This document shows positions 58,201-64,000 of a stretch of DNA of 64,000 nt, piece by piece. Origin of the DNA: Lactiplantibacillus brownii (GTDB lineage Bacteria; Bacillota; Bacilli; Lactobacillales; Lactobacillaceae). Positions within the stretch are counted from its first letter, which is position 1. Each line of letters begins with the position of its first letter. Under the pieces are notes generated by a model, which was given only the letters and a program-made list of their open reading frames with translations, had not been told where the DNA came from and made no database searches. The translations under genes were made by a program, and so were the position numbers. The DNA lies in contig NZ_JAVCWF010000001.1 in NCBI RefSeq assembly GCF_031085375.1, positions 2,542,001 through 2,606,000 of the forward strand, given 5' to 3'.

Positions 58201-58788
58201 GGTTACAGCTATCACTCAACAGTTGGCTCGGCGAGTGGTCAATTCGACACGTCGGATTCGGTCGTCACCTTTATTTACCGTCAGACCGTTACGCCACCAG
58301 TCACACCCGACATGACCGGGCGCGTCATCGTTAAACATATGACCGCGGATGGGGTTTCAATTGCCCCAAATGTTGTTCTCACTGGTAAGGTCGGGACACC
58401 CTATCAAACTTTTGCACTAAATAATTCGGCCTATCATTTGATAAAGGCACCAGCCAACGCGACCGGGATCTTTACCAAAGACGACTTGGAAATCAGCTAT
58501 ATTTACGAAGCAGTCACGACGAGTGATGACAAAATCATGCCTGAACAGCCTAGTGAACAACCAGAGCCAGAACCAACACGGCCAACGGTCACGATTCCTA
58601 CTGATAACACGGTCAAAGCCACTACAGTTAGCACGAACAAGCTCAAACCACTAGTTCCTCTGGCGACCAAATCAACTGCCCAAACATTGCCGCAAACTAA
58701 CGAACGCCGCGGCACGGCTATGCTTGGCTTGACACTATTAGGCAGTCTCGTTGCCCTAGCAACTGCCTTTCGTCGTCGTAAGAATTAA
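55231..58788 (+). CDS. MucBP-repeat LPQT-anchored adhesin with LRR region
   Basis: An 1185-residue surface protein. KxYKxGKxW signal peptide (MYKKGKKWLFAGVVTSVMALGAW); Ser/Thr/Pro-rich stalk about 42-195; leucine-rich repeats about 265-350 (LTNLTTLQLSGQRVSDITPIAGL); a beta domain; nine MucBP repeats of about 67 residues (about 483-1093); and LPQTNE at residue 1153 with a membrane helix and RRRKN. It probably binds mucin or other host glycans. Repeats 4-8 are nearly identical and are prone to recombination. Own terminator follows. Confidence 0.92.
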   Translation: MSNQKEHFRMYKKGKKWLFAGVVTSVMALGAWQDQVAQADTNASGSTAESQSATTTTTTTEKQVTLRHEATVTNQQPATESTTKTPTTAPVVKPESSVKPTDTTETNPKPTTDTSIKTTNASETKPAEVTSTTDDQHHATSDQSATTKVPETTATKATENTKPDTIETKPTTVAETKTDVTASSQLQASTPKLAVQSRITTRADENINDWMPNKTVQQMVLDRLNSDNHGKTWTSAAEITKQDMLLLTELSIQSYSTYIDGKSSFSLAGLEYATNLTNLDLLNSLNTPNPHFRGDITDIKPLAALTNLTTLQLSGQRVSDITPIAGLKKLVDLNLGHDMIADFSTLDAAQYTKYFYIAGQAVYGSVVRVPQTGKYTLVNPIKLPKGVALTLQPSAGRVVVDIPGDLPTASGWFFYNGATNTMNGNNIDYQVTQNQIMPGPTTSPYPNVAVNQNPYTYYLISIFYDSDNIETIDIFTPYIIAADAAAVTVKYVDANNQPLADETTLSGLIGDTYQATAKTIPGYRLKAEPTNATGTFSDTAQTVTFVYEEATSTVTVHYQDQNGQPIKADTQTTGQIGSDYQFEAPKILGYKYQTTNGNATGTYTEEPIEITFIYDEVHSTITVHHHDRNGNLLREDTQTTGRVGTDYKLDAPDILGYKYSDIIGSATGTFTEEPFEVTFIYDEVNSTVTAHYQDKNGKQLKADTQISGRVGTDYQLDVPEILGYKYNHTIGNATGTYTEEPLEVTFIYDEVNSTVTAHYQDQNGKQLKADTQISGQVGSSYALDAPEILGYKYNHTIGNAAGTYTEEPLEVTFIYDEVNSTVTAHYQDKNGKQLKPDTQISGRVGTDYQLDAPEILGYKYNNTVGNATGTYTEEPLEVTFIYDEVNSTVTAHYQDQNGKQLKADTQITGQVGTDYQLDAPEILGYKYNHTNGNATGTYTEEPLEVTFIYDEVNSTVTAHYQDQNGKQLKADTQITGQVGSNYSLTAPEIAGYSYHSTVGSASGQFDTSDSVVTFIYRQTVTPPVTPDMTGRVIVKHMTADGVSIAPNVVLTGKVGTPYQTFALNNSAYHLIKAPANATGIFTKDDLEISYIYEAVTTSDDKIMPEQPSEQPEPEPTRPTVTIPTDNTVKATTVSTNKLKPLVPLATKSTAQTLPQTNERRGTAMLGLTLLGSLVALATAFRRRKN

Positions 58789-58812
58789 TGACAACATGCT
58801 TAAATAATTAGT

Positions 58813-58853
58813 AAAAGCTTCCCAGTCAATTTTCCGACTGAGAAGCTTTTTAT
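58813..58853. terminator. Terminator of the adhesin gene
   Basis: AAAAGCTTCCCAGTC pairs with GACTGAGAAGCTTTT, one mismatch, then T-run. Confidence 0.88.
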
Positions 58854-58882
58854 TACTAAATGTGTGGGCAAAAGCTATCAAA

Positions 58883-60487
58883 TCACTTAGACACACCGTA
58901 CTCTAAAACAACCATTTCGGCCGTTCCAATTTCTCGATACAAATTATTAAATAAATCTTCACTAATTTCATGAGTACCTTCATATTGCTTGAGCAAATAT
59001 GCGCGTTCGGCTTGAAAAACATTACGGTAAATGACCATTAGTTCACGCATTTGTGCCGCCGTATAGTCGTCATGTTGTACCATCCGCCGCCATTCAGTCA
59101 TAAATTGCTGCAACGTTGTATGACCATTTTGAGAACGCAAATCAAAAGTCACGGCGTCCTTAAATTCTTGTGAAATCGGCATGTCCCATAGCGTTTGAAT
59201 GCCAACTTCAATCATCTGTTCTCGCACGGCCGCAATGCGAGTCGCCGCATCAACATCAACTTTAACTTTTGGCAATAACCAACGAAAAACGATGGTCGGC
59301 ACAATTAAGCTTAAAATAATTAATAAACTTTCAGACATCAAAACTAAATTGAAATCGGCCGTTTTCACCTGAGTCTCGGCTACGGTAAATGCTAGTGCAA
59401 ATGTGACGGCGCCATGAATCCCACCGAGCGCAAAGATCCAGGCCTCCCGATTAGGTACCCGCCGGACGAGTCGGACATAACCATAGCGCGCCACTAAATT
59501 AGCCAGATATAACACGATACCAATCGCAATCCAAATCAAAGACCCATCATAAGTCACGGTACGATCCAAAGTAGTGCGTAGTAAAACAATCCCTAAAACC
59601 AGAAAAACGATACTATTCAAAATATCACTCAACAAGCCCACTAACTGATAGATATCGCTGGCTAATTGCGGGTTAGCTAGCGCGCTCCGCTCCCCTTCCG
59701 CATTGTGTATCAAGCCAGCAAAAACGACCGCAATAATACCAGATACCCCAATGGCTTCCGCACCAAAATACAGTACAAAGGGTGTCAACAAATAGATTAC
59801 CTTCAACGGGGTACCGTTATTATAAGTATTATTAATGAAATTCAATTTTGAACGTAGCATGACCTGACGCAGATAAACAATGCCAGCACTAATCACCCCA
59901 CCAAAAATAATGCCACCACCAGCAGAATAGACAAAATTCCACAAAGTTTGCGAGTAATTAACGTACCCATTGACGTACCAAAGAATCGCCATATTGAGCA
60001 AAATAATTCCTGAAGCATCATTAAATAATGACTCCAGTTTAAGACTGGTCTGTTCCCGTATTGGTAAACGGCGGCCCATAGTAACCGACTCAGTCGCGGT
60101 GGCATCCGTTGGCGTGCTTATAGCAGCCAAAATAAACGCCAACGGTAAGCCCACACCAGTCAGCAGGGTTGTCCCTAAGCCTGCCACGATCGCACAAAGT
60201 ATGACCATGCCAATCGTTAAGCTAATAATCTCTCGAACATGACGCCCAACTAAATTTAACCGCGTATTCTGGCCTTCGAAGTAAAGCAAGGGAGCCACAA
60301 TCAGACCGATGAAGATCTCGGAATCAAATTTTGCAACTAAGCCATTTAAAAACGGGATTACCGCAATTACGGCACCAATTAACATACTGACATAATTCAC
60401 CGACAATCGTGGTAACCACCGTCGATTGACGACAATACTAATCATCACTGCGGTCACTAACACCGCGGTTGAAATAAGAAATGCCAT
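58883..60487 (-). CDS. CPA1-family Na+/H+ antiporter
   Basis: A 534-residue antiporter with about twelve helices in residues 1-400 and a cytoplasmic C-terminal tail of about 130 residues. Key motifs: APLLYFEGQNTRLN, STPTDATATESV and LESLFNDASGIILLN, with the NDA transport Asp. The family exchanges Na+ (or K+) for H+ and serves pH and salt tolerance. AGGTG lies before the ATG. Single gene. Confidence 0.92.
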   Translation of the reverse strand: MAFLISTAVLVTAVMISIVVNRRWLPRLSVNYVSMLIGAVIAVIPFLNGLVAKFDSEIFIGLIVAPLLYFEGQNTRLNLVGRHVREIISLTIGMVILCAIVAGLGTTLLTGVGLPLAFILAAISTPTDATATESVTMGRRLPIREQTSLKLESLFNDASGIILLNMAILWYVNGYVNYSQTLWNFVYSAGGGIIFGGVISAGIVYLRQVMLRSKLNFINNTYNNGTPLKVIYLLTPFVLYFGAEAIGVSGIIAVVFAGLIHNAEGERSALANPQLASDIYQLVGLLSDILNSIVFLVLGIVLLRTTLDRTVTYDGSLIWIAIGIVLYLANLVARYGYVRLVRRVPNREAWIFALGGIHGAVTFALAFTVAETQVKTADFNLVLMSESLLIILSLIVPTIVFRWLLPKVKVDVDAATRIAAVREQMIEVGIQTLWDMPISQEFKDAVTFDLRSQNGHTTLQQFMTEWRRMVQHDDYTAAQMRELMVIYRNVFQAERAYLLKQYEGTHEISEDLFNNLYREIGTAEMVVLEYGVSK

Positions 60488-60611
60488 TTTGGCACACCTA
60501 CTTTCTTAATTAAATTAACTAATATTGATTATTATGGCTTTAATCACACTTGTAAAATATAAACACTTTTCAACCAAGATTGGCTACCACGAACAATCAA
60601 TCATGACCAAC

Positions 60612-61211
60612 TTACTTTCCTTTCAGCAAAATTAATTGTGGCGCCAAACCATCATCGATCATGCCACGTATCAACGCAGCTAGTGTCGTGGTCGGCAAGT
60701 CCCGTTGTTGTTTGATCCAGCGCTCAATGACAGCAATGACCCCCGATAAGTAAAAATCCACCACATACATCAACTGTGTATCCGTAGTTGCCAATTGATA
60801 ATTAGTGGTTAACCAGCTTGTAATCATCACCTTTAATCGCTTGGTAAATCGTGCCTGATCACTGTCAGTCAAAACAACCTCATAATAACTAGCCAAGGTC
60901 GCGTGCGCTTGACTGAACGCGGTCACAAATGTTTCGGCTAATGTCCCTTGATCAAAACTATTCGCCAAATTTTGCATAATTTGGGTCAAAACCAAATCTT
61001 CGATTGCCGTTAATAAGTCATACACATCATCAAAATATTGATAAAAGGTGCTGCGATTATAACCGGCTCGTTGGGTCAATTCACGGACCGTTATCTTGGT
61101 CACCGGTTCAGTTTGACTTAACTGGCAAAAAGCCTCAATAAAGTTCTGGCGAGTTGCCGCAGTGATGCTAGGATTCTTGATCATTTCAGACACTTCACTT
61201 TCCGACATCAT
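60612..61211 (-). CDS. TetR/AcrR-family regulator
   Basis: A 199-residue TetR with HTH KITVRELTQRAGYNRSTFYQYFDDVYDLLTAIE near residues 38-70. The start is uncertain: the ATGs at 61211/61208 lack a clear ribosome-binding site, and the ATG of MIKNPS (61181) is an alternative. It diverges from the HXXEE gene and likely represses it through the CAACACGTGTTG palindrome. Confidence 0.85.
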   Translation of the reverse strand: MMSESEVSEMIKNPSITAATRQNFIEAFCQLSQTEPVTKITVRELTQRAGYNRSTFYQYFDDVYDLLTAIEDLVLTQIMQNLANSFDQGTLAETFVTAFSQAHATLASYYEVVLTDSDQARFTKRLKVMITSWLTTNYQLATTDTQLMYVVDFYLSGVIAVIERWIKQQRDLPTTTLAALIRGMIDDGLAPQLILLKGK

Positions 61212-61264
61212 CGCACTAATTGTTGGTTGATGATGTCATCTGACGCTGTTACGCTTTGATTATA

Positions 61265-61276
61265 CAACACGTGTTG
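61265..61276. promoter_or_regulatory. Candidate TetR operator
   Basis: CAACACGTGTTG, a perfect 12-bp palindrome in the 88-bp divergent gap, next to TATAAT on the minus strand. Confidence 0.55.
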
Positions 61277-61299
61277 GACAATTCTCTGCAAAGGAAGTT

Positions 61300-61968
61300 A
61301 TGAAACTTATGAAATTTTATCGTCAAAATTGGTTCTTTATCGGTGGTATCCTCTTCGTCGTGTTAGCTTATTTCACAGGATTTTTCGGCGATCATCTGAG
61401 CCATATTCAACTCATCTTGACCTATAGTTATATGGCGATGCTGGTCCATCAATTTGAAGAATACGGCTTACCAGGTGGATTCCCCAGCATTTTTAACATT
61501 GCTGTCAATGGCGAAAAAAATGTGCCAGAACGCTACCCCTTAAATGCCAATCAAGTCATGATCAACAACGTTTTCATGGCTTATCCTTTTTATATTTTGG
61601 CCATCCTCTTTCCCGGAGCGATTTGGTACGGTCTCATTCAAGTTGGTCAAGGCATGGTCCAGATCGTCAATCATGGCTTTTATAATAATTTCAAACTCAA
61701 AAGCTTTTACAATCCCGGTGAAGCTTCCGTTGTGCTGCTACATTGGCCGTTAGGAATTTACTATATTTGGTATGTTGTCTCTAATCAGCTTGCGACCCCC
61801 ACAGATTTAATCGTTGGTTTTATTGGTGCTTGGGCATCCGTCTTTATATTGTGGCTCGGACCAGTTAACCTTCTAAAAAACAAGCAGTCAAAGTATCCAT
61901 TTTCACAAAACGAGTTTTACGGTTATGCCAAGGCTAAACTATTACGGCTCAAAAACACCAAATCATAA
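61300..61968 (+). CDS. HXXEE-domain membrane protein
   Basis: 222 residues with about six membrane helices. The motif HQFEEYGLPGGFP near residue 50 gives the HxxEE signature of the family, and NHGFYNNFKLKSFYNPGEAS and a third His/Pro-rich segment LLHWPLGIYYIWY are also conserved-looking. The family's function is unknown. AAGGAAG lies before ATG. Under the divergent TetR, so it may respond to a drug or stress. Confidence 0.8.
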   Translation: MKLMKFYRQNWFFIGGILFVVLAYFTGFFGDHLSHIQLILTYSYMAMLVHQFEEYGLPGGFPSIFNIAVNGEKNVPERYPLNANQVMINNVFMAYPFYILAILFPGAIWYGLIQVGQGMVQIVNHGFYNNFKLKSFYNPGEASVVLLHWPLGIYYIWYVVSNQLATPTDLIVGFIGAWASVFILWLGPVNLLKNKQSKYPFSQNEFYGYAKAKLLRLKNTKS

Positions 61969-62100
61969 GACAAGGGCAACGCAAATTCACTTTTCAACAA
62001 TCACTGCTAGTGCGGCAACTGCGACTGAATCAAGGGCATTTAGCTCTGGTCATCGTTTCATATGCCCCAAGAATAACGTTCTAATTTTCAAAATTTAGCC

Positions 62101-62226
62101 TTGTCAAAATGGCTGATTTCCGCTAAGATAGACTGAAATATTAATTCCGATAGCGAGTTTTGACTCGTCATGTTACTAGTTAAGCACTGCTTCTAGGCTG
62201 GGATAGCCTAAAGGAGTGCTTTTTTG
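62101..62226 (+). promoter_or_regulatory. Promoter and terminator-like leader before the MFS gene
   Basis: TTGTCA (62101-62106), 17 bp, TAAGAT (62124-62129) is a good promoter. The leader of about 90 nt has a CGAGT/ACTCG hairpin and then a long hairpin (AAGCACT at 62182 pairing AGTGCTT near 62221, with an inner TAGGCT/AGCCTA stem) followed by TTTTTT. The ribosome-binding site AAGGAG (62211-62216) lies inside the right arm. It may be an attenuator or a translational switch. Confidence 0.6.
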
Positions 62227-63351
62227 ATGAAAAAAATGACCTTATTAATGTTACTTGCCGCAATGAACCTTCGCCTGTCTGTGACGGCGTTACCCCCATT
62301 ATTTCACCTTATTCAACAAGATCTGATTATCAGTAAGCCACTAATTGCCTTGCTAGTAACGATCCCGCTACTTTGTTTTGGCGCCGGATCACTCTTGGCG
62401 CCTCGCTTAATTCAAGAATTGGGAATCAAGACGATGTTGTTACTGACCACTGGCTTACTAATTCTCGCCAACTTAATACGGCCCTTTAATGTCTTCACCC
62501 TGATCAGTGGCACATTTTTGGTAGGACTAGCTATCGCCGGTTTAAATATCACGGTGCCCACAATGATTGCCCAAATGAACCAAGCTAATCCGACACGACT
62601 GACCAGTGACTATTCCTTGGTCATGACGGTTGTGGCAGCTATCGGTACGGCTGTAGCGCTCCCTTTAGCCAGTCGAATCAGTTGGCAAGCTGTGATGGCC
62701 CTATTCGCATTGCCGGCAGTGATCACCTGGCTCTGCACTTATTTCTTATTACCACAAGCCACACGACCTACTAAAACGCCTCACCCATCCCAGCACAACT
62801 TGTTGGCGATCTTTAAACATGATCGTCAAGTCCAAAAACTAGCGTTGTTCATGGGTGGACAATCACTGATTTTTTACACCTTAGTCACTTGGTTACCCAC
62901 AATCTATCAAGCTATCGGCGCCACCAGTACCGAAGCCGGTACCTTATTCGCCGTATTTCAATTTATCGGCGTCCCCGCAGCCGCTTTACTCAATATTTTT
63001 CGCAGTCAACGACAAACTTTACGCTGGCTGTTAGTCGGCTACAGTTTAGGCTTTGCCTGTTTAGCTTGGTCAGGAATCGGTTGGTGGCTTTCGGCACTCA
63101 TCTTAGGCCTGACCTGCGCGTTAATGTTCAGCTTTGCACTCAATCTAATCGCCACCAGTAGCCGCGATACCACGACCATTACCAACCGTTCAGCCATTGC
63201 CCAAGCCATCGGTTATTTACTCGCCGCAATCGGTCCGGTTCTGATCGGCCAGTTGCAAAATCTCACTCAAAGTTGGCTGATTCCAATCTTGAGTTTAGTT
63301 GGTTTAATGCTACTGACAATCTTGATTGGTTTCAGAACTACCAACGACTAG
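62227..63351 (+). CDS. MFS exporter, CynX/NimT type
   Basis: A 375-residue major facilitator of the CynX/NimT branch: LLAAMNLRLSVTALPPLFHLIQQDL at the N-terminus, LAPRLIQELGIK loop, and twelve helices. Members move small organic anions or drugs; the substrate here is unknown. ATG 62227 directly follows the T-run of a terminator-like hairpin that contains its ribosome-binding site, which suggests control of its expression. Confidence 0.85.
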   Translation: MKKMTLLMLLAAMNLRLSVTALPPLFHLIQQDLIISKPLIALLVTIPLLCFGAGSLLAPRLIQELGIKTMLLLTTGLLILANLIRPFNVFTLISGTFLVGLAIAGLNITVPTMIAQMNQANPTRLTSDYSLVMTVVAAIGTAVALPLASRISWQAVMALFALPAVITWLCTYFLLPQATRPTKTPHPSQHNLLAIFKHDRQVQKLALFMGGQSLIFYTLVTWLPTIYQAIGATSTEAGTLFAVFQFIGVPAAALLNIFRSQRQTLRWLLVGYSLGFACLAWSGIGWWLSALILGLTCALMFSFALNLIATSSRDTTTITNRSAIAQAIGYLLAAIGPVLIGQLQNLTQSWLIPILSLVGLMLLTILIGFRTTND

Positions 63352-63367
63352 CTACTGAGGCATCAAA

Positions 63368-63416
63368 AAATACCGCTCAAGAACCTTAGCTTGCGCTAAA
63401 TGCTTGAGCGGTATTT
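63368..63416. terminator. Bidirectional terminator
   Basis: Perfect 14-bp stem AAATACCGCTCAAG/CTTGAGCGGTATTT with an inner TTAGC/GCTAA stem, between convergent genes. Confidence 0.9.
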
Positions 63417-63430
63417 GTTATGACCTCAAC

Positions 63431-63760
63431 TTAGTTGTCAACGACCTTTAACAAGGCATTCAAATCGGCCTGTTTGTTTAAAACAGTCACTAGGGTCTGT
63501 CCGTTTTTATCATAAGTCATTGACTCAAAAACTTTGACCGCTGGCTGGCCGTTAGTGGTCAACTGTAGTTCCGCCAACTTGGCAAAAACGTTAACACTCG
63601 GATTCACATCAAAAACGGCTGCCACATCCGGTAACATTTCTCCCAAGGGCAAGTTATTCGTATAGTTGCCGCTATTAAAATAGGCCCGCAAACAGAACAT
63701 TAAAATTGCGCGTTCATACATTGAAAGTGTTGACAATTGTTTTTTCAAATCTGACTTCAT
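63431..63760 (-). CDS. Small cytoplasmic protein, unknown
   Basis: 109 residues, soluble, helical at the N-terminus (KKQLSTLSMYERAILMFCLRAYFNSG) with a mixed C-terminus. A weak AGGA lies 13 bases before the ATG. It stands alone between the MFS gene and the edge gene. No family recognised. Confidence 0.55.
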   Translation of the reverse strand: MKSDLKKQLSTLSMYERAILMFCLRAYFNSGNYTNNLPLGEMLPDVAAVFDVNPSVNVFAKLAELQLTTNGQPAVKVFESMTYDKNGQTLVTVLNKQADLNALLKVVDN

Positions 63761-63825
63761 CTTTAATCGACCATCCTAATTTTTGACTTCCTAATAATCA
63801 TAGCACACTGAAAATCGCGTCAACA

Positions 63826-63863
63826 CAAAAAGCACTAATCTGAAGTGTGTCCAGATTGGTGCT
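63826..63863 (-). terminator. Terminator of the edge gene
   Basis: AGCACTAATCTG (63831-63842) pairs with CAGATTGGTGCT (63852-63863), one mismatch, with a minus-strand U-run. The stop codon of the edge gene lies about 85 bp upstream of it. Confidence 0.7.
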
Positions 63864-63946
63864 CTAAGTGACCTAATTTCAGAAAAAGTTCTGAATTAGA
63901 TGTGATGGTTCTATTTCAACGAGGTAACCTTAATTAAGCTGGACGA

Positions 63947-64000
63947 CTATTTCCAGTCATAGTCGGTCGGATCTTGTAATCCCCGGCCAGTAGCATGATC
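63947..64000 (-). CDS. C-terminal codons of a gene leaving the window
   Basis: The minus strand reads DHATGRGLQDPTDYDWK and a stop (TAG at 63947-63949), open to the window edge and followed by a terminator on the same strand. Only 17 codons are visible, so neither the family nor the role can be named. Confidence 0.5.
   Translation of the reverse strand, partial: DHATGRGLQDPTDYDWK

Overview
The window looks like chromosomal DNA from a Lactiplantibacillus of the plantarum group (L. plantarum, L. pentosus or L. paraplantarum). The clues are the dense PTS and sugar gene content, cre-like sites, CopY-type and Zur-type operators, a KxYKxGKxW signal peptide, and two surface proteins whose sortase signals both fit LPQTxE, the pattern typical of L. 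plantarum. This is inference; no marker gene such as rRNA is present. No tRNA, rRNA, CRISPR array or prophage was seen.

Layout. 1-6 kb: the tail of a cell-surface acyltransferase, a small membrane protein, a zinc-type ABC binding lipoprotein under two Zur-like boxes, a MITE-like repeat, an MDR oxidoreductase and a MATE exporter. 6-10 kb: an unknown gene split by an IS5-family element, a GNAT enzyme, a stand-alone EIIA-like protein that has lost both active-site histidines, and an orphan RelB/DinJ-type antitoxin. 10-17 kb: a YjeM-like permease and a complete beta-glucoside operon (licT-bglP-6-phospho-beta-glucosidase) with two LicT antiterminator sites. 17-25 kb: three aldo/keto reductases with LysR genes (one decayed), an AbrB-like/membrane fusion protein, a structured repeat, and a purine permease with PurBox-like sites. 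25-28 kb: a copper operon (two cupredoxins plus a Cu-ATPase) under two cop boxes. 28-37 kb: a zinc alcohol dehydrogenase, an F420-reductase-like protein, a 1022-residue LPQTG phosphodiesterase-like protein, a GlcNAc/glucose-type PTS permease, and a membrane protein/TetR pair.

37.6-40.4 kb is a graveyard of mobile DNA: an IS66 remnant, a LytTR regulator fragment, a 52-bp direct repeat and a second copy of the MITE-like element. 40.4-47 kb holds two paralogous membrane GGDEF proteins around a PTS EIIC/DUF3284 operon with its GntR regulator and a second copy of the structured repeat.

47.3-54.6 kb is the most interesting region: gntR, a PTS EIIC, a small membrane protein, a MupG-like (DUF871/GH170) phosphoglycosidase, an amidohydrolase/deacetylase, a DgaE-like PLP ammonia lyase, a DgaF-like KDPG aldolase and a KDG kinase, almost all overlapping or abutting. 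Together they suggest uptake and breakdown of a disaccharide ending in an N-acetylated amino-aldonic acid, down to pyruvate and glyceraldehyde-3-phosphate. 55-64 kb: an LRR/MucBP adhesin, an Na+/H+ antiporter, a TetR/HXXEE pair, an MFS exporter whose ribosome-binding site lies inside a terminator-like hairpin, a small hypothetical gene, and the last codons of a gene that runs off the right edge.
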